From the NCBI GenBank assembly GCA_036986135.1, contig BTQZ01000003.1, positions 1 through 64,000 of the forward strand: a stretch of 64,000 nt of DNA, written 5' to 3'. Under the pieces are notes generated by a model that did not search any database, had not been told where the DNA came from, and saw only the letters and a list, made by a program, of their open reading frames with translations. Both the position numbers and the translations under genes were made by a program. Source of the DNA: JADFRG01 sp036986135 (GTDB lineage: Bacteria > Chloroflexota > Anaerolineae > Anaerolineales > E44-bin32). Of the stretch, positions 35,615 to 43,457 are shown one piece after another; position 1 is the stretch's first letter, and each line of letters starts with the position of its first letter.

Positions 35615-35875
35615 ATGGCACATAAGAAAGGCGGCGGTTCGAGCCGCAACGGACGCGACAGTCAGTCACAGCGACTTGGAGTGAAGCGATATGGCGGTCA
35701 GCTCGTTCGATCGGGGAACATCCTTGTACGCCAGAGGGGCACGCGCATCCACCCCGGGCTGAACGTCGGAAAGGGTTCCGACGATACGCTCTTCGCCATC
35801 AGCGATGGCATCGTTATGTTTGACTACGCCCGCGGAGGCAAGAAGCGCGTCAACGTGCTGGAGACCGCCGAATGA
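35615..35875 (+). CDS. rpmA: 50S ribosomal protein L27
   Basis: The 86-residue protein is a standard L27: MAHKKGGGSSRNGRDSQSQR at the N-terminus, which reaches toward the peptidyl transferase centre, then RLGVKRYGGQLV and GNILVRQRGTRIHPG. It starts with MAHKKGG directly and so lacks the cleaved N-terminal extension of Firmicutes. It follows rplU by 11 bases and overlaps the L31 gene by 4. Confidence 0.97.
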   Translation: MAHKKGGGSSRNGRDSQSQRLGVKRYGGQLVRSGNILVRQRGTRIHPGLNVGKGSDDTLFAISDGIVMFDYARGGKKRVNVLETAE

Positions 35876-36345
35876 AGCCAGACATCCATCCAGAGTATTT
35901 CCCAGCGGCCACCGTGGTCTGCTCCTGCGGGAACTCGTGGACCACGGGCTCTACGGTCGAGCTGATTCACACGGACGTATGCTCCGACTGTCATCCCTTC
36001 TACACCGGTGAGCAGCGTATCGTCGATACTGAGGGACAAGTCGATCGCTTCTACCGTAAGCTCGAGGCCAGGGAGGGTTTCCTTCAAGATGCGAAGGACC
36101 GAGAGGCAGCCAGGACCTCGCCGGATACCCCAATCGCGGAGCTCGAGATCGGAAAACGCGCTCAGACCGCACTTGAAAAGGCGGGAATCACAAAAGTTGG
36201 CCAGGCATTCGAGCTGATGGAGCAGGGCGACATGGCGCTCTTAGCAATCGATAACTTTGGTCGCAAGAGTCTGGCGGATCTAAAGCGCCGAATGAAATCG
36301 CACGGTTTCGAACTGCCGGAGCCTACCAGGGAGCCCCAGGTCTAG
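35872..36345 (+). CDS. rpmE: 50S ribosomal protein L31 fused to an RNA polymerase alpha-CTD-like domain
   Basis: Residues 1-66 are an L31 of the zinc-binding type (C17, C19, C37, C40; HPFYTGEQRIVDTEGQVDRF). After a short charged linker, residues about 86-150 closely resemble the C-terminal domain of RNA polymerase alpha: IAELEIGKRAQTALEKAGIT aligns with the VDDLELTVRSANCL region of E. coli, and IDNFGRKSLADLKRRM with the NLGKKSLTEIK helix-hairpin-helix. L31 normally has 66-90 residues. The start overlaps rpmA in ATGA. The domain likeness is my reading; its role is unknown. Confidence 0.85.
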   Translation: MKPDIHPEYFPAATVVCSCGNSWTTGSTVELIHTDVCSDCHPFYTGEQRIVDTEGQVDRFYRKLEAREGFLQDAKDREAARTSPDTPIAELEIGKRAQTALEKAGITKVGQAFELMEQGDMALLAIDNFGRKSLADLKRRMKSHGFELPEPTREPQV

Positions 36346-36370
36346 CCTCACATCTTTGGAGTAAACTCAG

Positions 36371-36396
36371 GGCAGGTGCATAGCACCTGCCTTTTT
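36371..36396 (+). terminator. Intrinsic terminator of the L21-L27-L31 operon
   Basis: GGCAGGTGC and GCACCTGCC form a perfect 9-bp stem with loop ATA, followed by TTTTT. It ends 22 bases before the tdk start codon. It also argues against a GTG inside the stem (36376) being used as the tdk start. Confidence 0.9.
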
Positions 36397-36417
36397 CGTA
36401 TCCGAGGGAAGAGAGAC

Positions 36418-36978
36418 TTGACTGGATCATTGGAAGTCATCACAGGTTCGATGTTCAGCGGGAAGACAGACGAGTTAATCCGTCGGCTCAGACGCGCCAC
36501 GATCGCCCGCCAAAAAGTGCAGGTCTTCAAGCCGGGACTTGACGATCGCTATGAGGCCGAGATGGTTACTTCGCACGCAGGGGGACAATTCGCGGCCACG
36601 CCAATTGAGAAGGCAGAATCGATACCCGATGAAGTCGCTGGCGACACGACCGTGGTCGCAATCGACGAGGCTCAATTCTTCGACGACATCATCCTGAAGG
36701 TGTGTCGAGATATGGCTGACGACGGCAGGCGCGTCATCGTCGCCGGCCTGGATACAGACTTTCGAGGCAATCCCTTTGGTCCGATGCCCCGGCTCATGGC
36801 TACTGCGGAGCGGGTTGACAAACTGCATGCTATTTGCATGGTGTGCGGAAATCCGGCCACGCGGACGCAGCGCCTGATTGATAATGCGCCCGCGCGTGCC
36901 TCGGATCCCGTCATTGTGGTTGGAGCAAGCGAGCTATATGAAGCCCGCTGTCGGGAGCACCACGAGGTGCCCGAATGA
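36418..36978 (+). CDS. tdk: Thymidine kinase
   Basis: A TTG at 36418 (LTGSLEVITGSM) is the likely start and gives 186 residues; a GTG further up lies inside the terminator stem. The type II enzyme phosphorylates thymidine for salvage. It has the P-loop GSMFSGKTDELIRR, the DEAQFF box (about 84), AGLDTDFRGNPFG and zinc cysteines (CMVC near 141 and one near 178). hpt overlaps its stop by 4 bases, making a nucleotide salvage pair. Confidence 0.93.
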   Translation: MTGSLEVITGSMFSGKTDELIRRLRRATIARQKVQVFKPGLDDRYEAEMVTSHAGGQFAATPIEKAESIPDEVAGDTTVVAIDEAQFFDDIILKVCRDMADDGRRVIVAGLDTDFRGNPFGPMPRLMATAERVDKLHAICMVCGNPATRTQRLIDNAPARASDPVIVVGASELYEARCREHHEVPE

Positions 36979-37541
36979 ACGACTATCAAGAGTATCTCGA
37001 AGAGATCCTGATCAGTGAAGAACGACTACAGCACCGCATCCGAGAGCTTGGGCAGGAAGTCAGCGCCGACTATGAGGGTGAAGACTTGCTGCTTATCTGC
37101 ATACTGCGCGGCGGAGTGTTGTTCCTCACCGATCTAATGCGCGAGATCACAGTACCCCACAGCATCGATTTTATGGCCGTATCTTCGTATGGCGTGGGCG
37201 CCCGACAATCCAAGGGCCAGGTGCGGATTACGCTTGACCTCACGACCTCCATCGAGGGACGCAACGTGCTCCTAGTTGAGGACATCATCGACAGCGGAAA
37301 TACCATTGCCTCCGTCTTAGACCTGCTCAATTTGCGTCGACCAAAGTCATTGAAAGTTTGCACGCTGCTGGATAAAGCCGAACGTAGGGAATCCGAGATC
37401 CCTATCGACTATCGCGGCTTTGAGATTCCCAATAAGTTCGTATTTGGTTATGGCCTGGACCTCGATGAGTATTACCGCAACCTGCCCTTCATCGGCGTTC
37501 TTCGCCAGGATAAAGTCTCCCAGTTTGCCGACGCTAGTTGA
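36975..37541 (+). CDS. hpt: Hypoxanthine phosphoribosyltransferase
   Basis: The 188-residue enzyme converts hypoxanthine or guanine plus PRPP to the nucleotide. It has LLLICILRGGVLFLTDL, the PRPP loop VLLVEDIIDSGNT (about 96-108), and the C-terminal NKFVFGYGLDLDEYYRNLP that closes the base pocket. The ATG overlaps the tdk stop (ATGA), so both are translated together. Confidence 0.95.
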   Translation: MNDYQEYLEEILISEERLQHRIRELGQEVSADYEGEDLLLICILRGGVLFLTDLMREITVPHSIDFMAVSSYGVGARQSKGQVRITLDLTTSIEGRNVLLVEDIIDSGNTIASVLDLLNLRRPKSLKVCTLLDKAERRESEIPIDYRGFEIPNKFVFGYGLDLDEYYRNLPFIGVLRQDKVSQFADAS

Positions 37542-38898
37542 ACGCCTCCTGCCGTCAGACCTAGCCTCGCTAATACGGTCGCAATCCAACGGTCAACAAG
37601 TGTGGCTTGTCGGCGGCGCGCTGCGTGATCACTTCCTCGATCTAGAGCAACCGGACCTCGACTTTGCAGTGGCCGACCGCGCAATTTCCCTGGCGCGTGG
37701 ACTGGCCGACGCACTGGAGCTACCGTGCTATGTGCTGGACGAGCAGCGAGATGCCGCGCGGGTGGTGCTTCCTGGGCGGGCTACTCTCGATTTCGCCCGG
37801 TTGAGGGCCCCGTCCATAGAGGCGGATCTTGGACTCAGGGACTTCTCAATGAACGCACTCGCAGTCGAACTGGACGATCCCGAGCGTCTAATCGACCCTC
37901 TGGGAGGACTTCAGGACCTCAAGGACAGGGTGCTACGCGCTTGCGCGCGCGATTCGATCGAGCGGGATGTCATCCGGTCGCTGCGTGCTGTCCGCTTGTC
38001 TGCGAGTTTGACGCTGCGGCTTGAAGATCAAACCAAAGAGCAGGTTCGCCAATCTGCTGCTACCTTGTCCGCCTGCGCAGCAGAAAGAAGGCGCGACGAG
38101 CTCTCGAAAATGCTCTCTTCAGTGTCGGTGGCAACCGCCATGCGACTCATGCGCAGATTAGAGCTACTTCCGGGAGTCCTGCCGGAGCTGGCTGCGCTCA
38201 CGCCCGATGCCTGGGATCAAACTTTGCGGATCGTGGACCGACTGGCTGACCTGATGGGCGCTGTGGTGAGTGGGTTTGAGTCAGAGAGGGCAGGTAATCT
38301 CCCCCGGGCCGAATTGTCATTGCGGCTCGGCCGCTATCGAGTGGGCTTGGGTGAGCATCTCATGTCTACCCTGCGCGGCGGCCACCGTTCCAGCCAAATG
38401 CTATTCTTCGCCGCGCTACACTCCGAGGTGGATGAAGCCCCAGACACCGCATACTTGCGCGCCCGCGAACTGCGCTACAGTGAGGCGGAAGCCGCTCGAG
38501 CCCGCTCTATCGTTCGCAGCCGCGACCGGGCCGGCGGACTGGAGATGACCGACCTTGGAGCCCATCGTTTCTTCCGGGATTGTGGAGCTGCCGGGGTCGA
38601 GGCGGTTTTGCTCTCTCTGGCGAACTCGTCTGCTCAGTCGCCACCGCAGGAGGTGTGGGAACTGAACGTCAATGTGGCTCGAGAACTGCTTGAGGCCTGG
38701 TTCGAGAACCATGAGCGCATTGTTGACCCACCCCGCTTATTGCGCGGTGACGAGCTCGCAGCTGCGCTCGACCTGATGCCAGGACCGATTATCGGGAAAT
38801 TGCTCGCCGCTATCGCCGAGGCGCAGGTGGAGGGGAGAATCGAATCCGAGCGGGAGGCACTCGAATATGCTCGCGAGCGGCTCCCTGGCCTGAGTTGA
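37525..38898 (+). CDS. tRNA nucleotidyltransferase/poly(A) polymerase family protein
   Basis: The catalytic head shows WLVGGALRDHFLDLEQPDLD (GG and the D-x-D metal pair) and LRDFSMNALAVELDDP. It continues with the RNA-binding neck (RSLRAVRLSASL). This class II family adds CCA or A tails to RNA 3' ends. The start is uncertain: no ATG or strong ribosome-binding site is present, and a TTG at 37525, overlapping the end of hpt, gives 457 residues. A long C-terminal part (about 220-457) is weakly conserved. The next gene is convergent; the two stop codons touch. Confidence 0.85.
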   Translation: MPTLVERLLPSDLASLIRSQSNGQQVWLVGGALRDHFLDLEQPDLDFAVADRAISLARGLADALELPCYVLDEQRDAARVVLPGRATLDFARLRAPSIEADLGLRDFSMNALAVELDDPERLIDPLGGLQDLKDRVLRACARDSIERDVIRSLRAVRLSASLTLRLEDQTKEQVRQSAATLSACAAERRRDELSKMLSSVSVATAMRLMRRLELLPGVLPELAALTPDAWDQTLRIVDRLADLMGAVVSGFESERAGNLPRAELSLRLGRYRVGLGEHLMSTLRGGHRSSQMLFFAALHSEVDEAPDTAYLRARELRYSEAEAARARSIVRSRDRAGGLEMTDLGAHRFFRDCGAAGVEAVLLSLANSSAQSPPQEVWELNVNVARELLEAWFENHERIVDPPRLLRGDELAAALDLMPGPIIGKLLAAIAEAQVEGRIESEREALEYARERLPGLS

Positions 38899-39117
38899 CT
38901 AGGGAAAGATTTCGATCAGCCTGGGCTCGTAGAAGCAGCGGCATCCTAAGGGATGGGAGCAACCACGCGTCGGAAGCTCAGGCACGTGCCCCTTATCGTA
39001 TTCGCCCTCTTGCCGCCGGCAGGCCGGACAGGCATCGTGGGCTACAATGAGCCGGATCTTGCTGACTCTGGGATTCTTCTCAAATTTTGACAATGCGGCT
39101 TCTTGTCGCGTTTCCAT
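38899..39117 (-). CDS. Small cysteine-rich protein, phage MuF C-terminus-like zinc motif
   Basis: The 72-residue product has CPACRRQEGEYDKGH and then HPLGCRCFYEPRLIEIFP. The pattern C-x2-C, a Gly/Tyr turn, HP-x2-C-x-C and a final hydrophobic strand resembles the zinc-knuckle end of phage head morphogenesis (MuF-like) proteins, here as a stand-alone gene. Its function is unknown. It is divergent from dinB, and its stop abuts that of the CCA/poly(A) polymerase gene. Confidence 0.6.
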   Translation of the reverse strand: METRQEAALSKFEKNPRVSKIRLIVAHDACPACRRQEGEYDKGHVPELPTRGCSHPLGCRCFYEPRLIEIFP

Positions 39118-39151
39118 AGATGCTTACCGATCTCCTCTCGATGCCCTTACG

Positions 39152-39166
39152 ATGCCCGACGGGCAT
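39152..39166. promoter_or_regulatory. Palindrome between the small Cys-rich gene and dinB (operator candidate)
   Basis: ATGCCCG-A-CGGGCAT is a perfect 7-bp inverted repeat with a one-base centre, in the 87-base space between divergent genes. It could be a binding site for a dimeric repressor controlling dinB. It does not match LexA boxes I know. Confidence 0.35.
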
Positions 39167-39204
39167 AATCTTACTGTAATCGCTTACCTCTAATCCAGAG
39201 GCCT

Positions 39205-40380
39205 GTGTCAGAAATGAGACAGATACTGCACGTTGACCTGGATGCTTTCTTCTGCTCGGTTGAAGAAATTCGCAATCCAGACCTGCGCGGAAAGGCATTC
39301 GTCGTGGGAGGCAGTCCGAAGGGGCGTGGTGTGGTTGCGTCTGCCTCCTATCCGGCGCGCCAGTTTGGCATCAAGTCGGCGATGCCGATGTCGCGTGCGC
39401 TGAGGTTGCATCCGGATCTGATCATTGTCAGCTCCAAGCACGGGGATTACTCGGAGCATTCCCGCAGGGTCATGGCTTTCCTGCGTGAGGCGGTTCCCGT
39501 CATGCAGCAGATGTCGATCGATGAGGCCTTCCTTGACGTCAGCGATGATCCTCGGGGCGGGGAGCAGGCGGCCTCAGAGATGCAATCGGCAATTCATGAT
39601 CGCTTCAAGCTGCCGACCTCCTGGGGGATTGCCACGAACAAGCTGGTGGCAAAGATCGCCACTGAAGTCGGCAAACCAAAGGGGGTGGTAGTGGTTCCTC
39701 CTGGAAAGGAAGCGACCTTCCTTGCGCCGCTTCCAGTAAGCATGATGTGGGGGGTGGGTCCCAAGTCGTCGAGACGATTTGCCGAGTTCGGTATTCGTAC
39801 GATAGGAGATTTGGCGGCGTTGCCAGAGGCTCGCCTCACGCAACTCTTTGGCGCGCGAGGCACGGATCTTGCAGCCAGGGCCAAAGGGCTGGACGACCGG
39901 CCCGTCCAGGAGCTGCACGATCGGCGTTCAGTGTCGGCCGAACGCACCTTTCCACAGGACGTAGATTCGGTGCAGGATTTACGCCGGCACTTGCTCCACT
40001 TGAGTGAGCGGGTGGGAACCCGGGTGAGGAGGGCTGGGGTGGTCGGTTCGACGGTGCGCATCAAGCTGCGATGGCCGGATTTTTCAACCTTCACACGACA
40101 AATGCGCCTGAGTCAGCCCACGGATCAGGATGGAGAGATCTATGCCGCGGCACTTAAACTATTTACAGACAAATGGCGGCCAGGAAAGGCGGTTCGACTG
40201 CTGGGGGTCGGAGTTGCAGATTTGGGCCCTCCGATGCGACAGCTTGAGCTGTTCGACCGGGGCTGGGAGCAGGACTACAGATTGTTAAGAGCGGTTGACG
40301 ATATTCGCGAGAAATATGGACACCGCGCGCTGCGGCGCGCAGGGAGCATGAGTCAGCCTCCACCGGAGGATTCGCAGTGA
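39205..40380 (+). CDS. dinB: DNA polymerase IV (Y family)
   Basis: The 391-residue polymerase has ILHVDLDAFFCSVEE with the first catalytic Asp, the SIDEAFLDVSDD box with the other acidic residues (about 103-108), the thumb helix-hairpin-helix (MMWGVGPKSSRRFAEFGIRT) and a little-finger domain (RTFPQDVDSVQDL). It copies past DNA lesions at low fidelity. Start is the GTG at 39205 with an AGAGG box close by, or the ATG at 39214. The next gene overlaps its stop by 4 bases. Confidence 0.94.
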   Translation: MSEMRQILHVDLDAFFCSVEEIRNPDLRGKAFVVGGSPKGRGVVASASYPARQFGIKSAMPMSRALRLHPDLIIVSSKHGDYSEHSRRVMAFLREAVPVMQQMSIDEAFLDVSDDPRGGEQAASEMQSAIHDRFKLPTSWGIATNKLVAKIATEVGKPKGVVVVPPGKEATFLAPLPVSMMWGVGPKSSRRFAEFGIRTIGDLAALPEARLTQLFGARGTDLAARAKGLDDRPVQELHDRRSVSAERTFPQDVDSVQDLRRHLLHLSERVGTRVRRAGVVGSTVRIKLRWPDFSTFTRQMRLSQPTDQDGEIYAAALKLFTDKWRPGKAVRLLGVGVADLGPPMRQLELFDRGWEQDYRLLRAVDDIREKYGHRALRRAGSMSQPPPEDSQ

Positions 40381-41480
40381 CGTTACGCGGCAAGGGGCTC
40401 TTCATCTGGCAGCTCTGGAACTGCGAGGGTGGTGATCCGGAGGTCATCGCGGCCAAGGCCAAATCAGCGCGTCTGTCGCACGTTCTCATCAAGATCGCGG
40501 ATGGGGACCGTTGGACCTATAACTTAGACCCCAAGACAAAGGTCGATCTTATTCCGCCCGTGCTTCAAGCCCTGAAGGAAGAGGGGATCGAGGTCTGGGG
40601 GTGGCAGTATGTCCGCGGGCGCAATCCGATCGGTGAGGCGCGCCTGGCCATTCAGCGAACGAAGGCGCTTGGGATGGACGGGTTTGTGATCGATGCCGAA
40701 GGCGAATATCAGTCGACCAAGAAGCGGACAGCCGCCAAGCGATACATGGCTGAACTCAGGGCGGCGCTGCCCGATCTCCCCATCGCACTTAGCACTTACC
40801 GGTTTCCGAAACTCCATCGAACCCTTCCTTACGCTGAGTTTCTTGCCGGATGCGACTACGCTATGCCGCAGGTCTACTATGAGCAGAGACACAATCCCGA
40901 AACCCAGCTAGAGATTAGCGTTGAGCAGTATATGGCCCTCAATCCAGCGCGGCCGGTCATCCCCACCGCACCCCTCTACGGCAGAGGGAAATGGCGCCCG
41001 TCCGCCGAGGAGACCACGCGCTTCTTCGCCAAGGCCAAGGAAATGGGCCTGAGTGCCGCGAACGGTTGGAGCTGGGATGTGGCATCTCGGCCTGCCTACA
41101 ACGATCTTTGGAGCGCCGTATCGAATTTCGACTGGCCCACCGATCCCCCTGTGGCCGATATGCCGGAGCGATTGGTCGGACGATTAAACCGGCATGACCG
41201 AAACCTCGTGGCCAGCTTATACGCTGAAAACGCGGCACATGTTACAGGTGAGCGGACGATCTTTTCGCGTCAGGCAATTGCGGATTGGTACGGAAAGTTA
41301 TTGCAGGACGTATTGCCTGACGGAAAATTCGATATCACGGGAAAGGCTGGCTCGGGGTCTACTCGACATTACACTTGGACTGCGCAAAGCCCTCGTGGAC
41401 AGGTCGTCGACGGAAACGATACACTGGGTCTAAGAGAAGGTAAGATCCAGTTTCACTTCAGCTACTTTACCGTTCGCTGA
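40377..41480 (+). CDS. TIM-barrel glycoside-hydrolase-like protein with C-terminal NTF2/SnoaL-like domain
   Basis: The 367-residue protein starts at a GTG overlapping the dinB stop (GTGA). Residues about 1-245 look like a TIM barrel of the GH25/GH18 kind (GLFIWQLWNCEGG, then VWGWQYVRG, MDGFVIDAEGEY, and CDYAMPQVYYEQ), with an Asp-x-Glu pair where such enzymes keep catalytic acids. Residues about 262-367 look like a SnoaL/NTF2-like cone (LNRHDRNLVASLYAENAAHV). There is no signal peptide, odd for a wall hydrolase. The family name is tentative. Confidence 0.65.
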   Translation: MTLRGKGLFIWQLWNCEGGDPEVIAAKAKSARLSHVLIKIADGDRWTYNLDPKTKVDLIPPVLQALKEEGIEVWGWQYVRGRNPIGEARLAIQRTKALGMDGFVIDAEGEYQSTKKRTAAKRYMAELRAALPDLPIALSTYRFPKLHRTLPYAEFLAGCDYAMPQVYYEQRHNPETQLEISVEQYMALNPARPVIPTAPLYGRGKWRPSAEETTRFFAKAKEMGLSAANGWSWDVASRPAYNDLWSAVSNFDWPTDPPVADMPERLVGRLNRHDRNLVASLYAENAAHVTGERTIFSRQAIADWYGKLLQDVLPDGKFDITGKAGSGSTRHYTWTAQSPRGQVVDGNDTLGLREGKIQFHFSYFTVR

Positions 41481-41557
41481 CCCGGTAGATCTGGATCCCG
41501 GACAGACCCGCATCTCAGCGTACTTGATCCAGCTACGATTCCTACGGAGGATATTTT

Positions 41558-42346
41558 CTGGGCACCCTCGATTCTGCTATCGCCATCGTGGTGGCGTTGC
41601 TCTCTTTGGCCATGCCGTTTTTCCTTTGGCTTGGCTGGCGCAGATTGCGCGGGGCCCAGGCGGTCCCCTTCTTTGGCCTCCGCCGACAACGCATTCGAGA
41701 GGGCTGGCGACTTATCCTCCTCGGATTTGCGCTCGGCTTCTTTGGACTGGTGACGAGGCTGTTCGGCTCACAGGCGGCGGCAGTGATCGTGACGCCAACT
41801 CCCTCGAACACCCCCGAACCGACCATCACGCCCACCCCAACTATGACCCTGACTCCCTCTATTACGCCAACGTCCTCCATCACTCCCACCGCTAGCATCA
41901 CGCCCACCCCCTCCGCAACTTCAACACCTGAGATCCCGGAAGGTCTGACGGTGTTATTCCGGGAAACCATCACGCCCCGTCCGGAAGCGGTATTCAGTAC
42001 GATTGAAATCAGCCGAAGTCTGGATACACTGAACCGGGCGATCGCGCCTGCCACGGAGTTTAGGAATCCGACCGATACCCTATTCGGCGCTTTCACGTAC
42101 GATTTTTTAGATGACGGGGTCCGCTGGACGGCGATCTGGTATTTGGATTCTCAGATTGTATGCTCCGAAACCAAGCCCTGGGATGGAGGAACGGGCGGCT
42201 ACGGCTATACAGAGTGCCAGCCCCTGCAAGGGTGGCTCCCGGGTGAATATGAAGTCCAGATGTTTCTTGGGGAAGGATGGGTAGTTTCGTCCCGCTTTGT
42301 CATTGAGGGATTCCCCCCCACGCCAAGCCCTTCACCTACACCTTGA
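41558..42346 (+). CDS. Membrane-anchored protein with Thr-Pro linker, unknown function
   Basis: A strong GGAGG (41546-41550) sits exactly 7 bases before an in-frame CTG at 41558. This would give an N-terminus MGTLDSAIAIVVALLSLA and 262 residues; GTG at 41588 is the other choice. Two membrane helices (about 5-25 and 45-65) are followed by a long linker of about 45 residues of Thr, Pro and Ser (TPTPSNTPEPTITPTP). A beta-rich extracytoplasmic domain (about 115-262) ends in another Pro/Ser tail. No domain is recognised. Confidence 0.65.
   Translation: MGTLDSAIAIVVALLSLAMPFFLWLGWRRLRGAQAVPFFGLRRQRIREGWRLILLGFALGFFGLVTRLFGSQAAAVIVTPTPSNTPEPTITPTPTMTLTPSITPTSSITPTASITPTPSATSTPEIPEGLTVLFRETITPRPEAVFSTIEISRSLDTLNRAIAPATEFRNPTDTLFGAFTYDFLDDGVRWTAIWYLDSQIVCSETKPWDGGTGGYGYTECQPLQGWLPGEYEVQMFLGEGWVVSSRFVIEGFPPTPSPSPTP
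41805..41930 (+). repeat. Low-complexity Thr-Pro coding repeat
   Basis: Imperfect repeats of ATCACGCCCACCCC and related 12-15 base units encode alternating Thr-Pro, Ser-Ile-Thr-Pro and similar residues. They form the linker of the surrounding membrane protein. The repeat is a coding feature, not a mobile or CRISPR element. Confidence 0.7.
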
Positions 42347-42360
42347 ACTCCCGGTGGTCC

Positions 42361-43455
42361 CTACTCACCGTTCATTTCGAGGGTCGTCTCGATAAGATTC
42401 ATAATCGCCGTGTAGCCTTTTCGCATGGGCCGGATCTCAATATATTCGCGGGTTGTGTGGGCCTCGCCGCCCTTGGTTATCCCCACACATACAGCAGGAA
42501 TGCCGCGATTGAGCGGCACGCTGGCATCGGTCGATCCGTATTCAAGGTAAGCCTCCTGTTCTCCCGACTTGGCCAGAGATTCGAGGGCAGCCTGCACGAG
42601 TGGGTGATCCGGGGCCAAATCGCCGCCCGGGCGCGATCCCACGAGGGCTAATTCGATCTCAGCATCAGCAGCATGGACATCTTTGACCAGACTCCTCAAT
42701 TGACGGTCTAGATTCTCGAGCGCGACCTCAGACTCGGACCGCAGATCGATTTCAAGCGCCGCAGCGTCGGCTATGCTGTTGATGGAACGCCCGCCCTCGA
42801 TGTGGCCAATGTTCAACGTTGTGCGGGGGTCGCTGGGTATCCGCAGGTCCAGCAATTTCCCCCCAACTTCCAGCAGCTTGTGCAGGGCCGATGTCCGGCC
42901 GGCATGTATCCAGGAGTGGCCACCCTCGGTGCGGAAGGTGATGCGATATCTTCGCACCGGCAGCGCTCGGTGGTAAATGTGCCCCAGCGCCATCCCCTCC
43001 AGAACGAGGTATGCAGTGACCTTGCCGCCAAATCGAGCCACTACTTCTCGCATTCCGCGTAAATTGCCTAGGCCTTCCTCCCCCACATTGGCGACAAGCC
43101 AGACGTCACCTGCCAGCTTTCGATCCTGCAGGTCGCGGCTAAGCTCCAGGAGGGCAGCCAGCGCTACCGAATTGTCCCCAACTCCCGGACCCATCAGGCG
43201 CGATCGGGTTCTGCGATGGGATAGGTCTGTCGCGCGCTCAAATACGGTGTCCAGATGCGCTGAAACGATCAGGGGCGGTGCGCTAGCCCCCGGAATTCGG
43301 GCAAAGAGGTTGCCGATATCATCCTGATCCAGATCCGCCACACCCACGGCCTCGAATTCGGATTTGAGGTAGGCGGCCCTCTCAGCTTCATCAAATGTGG
43401 GGGCGGGAATGGACTGAATGGCGAGTGTTCGGTCTATCCAGCGATCGAGGTCCAT
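42361..43455 (-). CDS. M20 family zinc metallopeptidase
   Basis: The 364-residue protein has the M20 metal ligands: SAHLDTVF (His and following Asp), GVGDNSVALAALLE (bridging Asp) and NVGEEGLGNLRG (catalytic Glu and metal Glu). A dimerisation lid follows (TEGGHSWIHAGRTSA) and a late AHTTREYIEI supplies the last His. Such enzymes cleave amino acids or small peptides; substrate not predictable. It starts 3 bases after the end of the PfkB-family gene, so both are probably one transcript. Confidence 0.92.
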   Translation of the reverse strand: MDLDRWIDRTLAIQSIPAPTFDEAERAAYLKSEFEAVGVADLDQDDIGNLFARIPGASAPPLIVSAHLDTVFERATDLSHRRTRSRLMGPGVGDNSVALAALLELSRDLQDRKLAGDVWLVANVGEEGLGNLRGMREVVARFGGKVTAYLVLEGMALGHIYHRALPVRRYRITFRTEGGHSWIHAGRTSALHKLLEVGGKLLDLRIPSDPRTTLNIGHIEGGRSINSIADAAALEIDLRSESEVALENLDRQLRSLVKDVHAADAEIELALVGSRPGGDLAPDHPLVQAALESLAKSGEQEAYLEYGSTDASVPLNRGIPAVCVGITKGGEAHTTREYIEIRPMRKGYTAIMNLIETTLEMNGE

Positions 43456-43457
43456 GG

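Noticed and set aside
36376..36420. GTG start for thymidine kinase
   Set aside because: The codon sits inside the stem of a perfect intrinsic terminator; the TTG at 36418 matches the family N-terminus.
41805..41930. Short repeats resembling a CRISPR array
   Set aside because: The units are imperfect, contiguous and in frame, encoding a Thr-Pro linker; there are no spacers.
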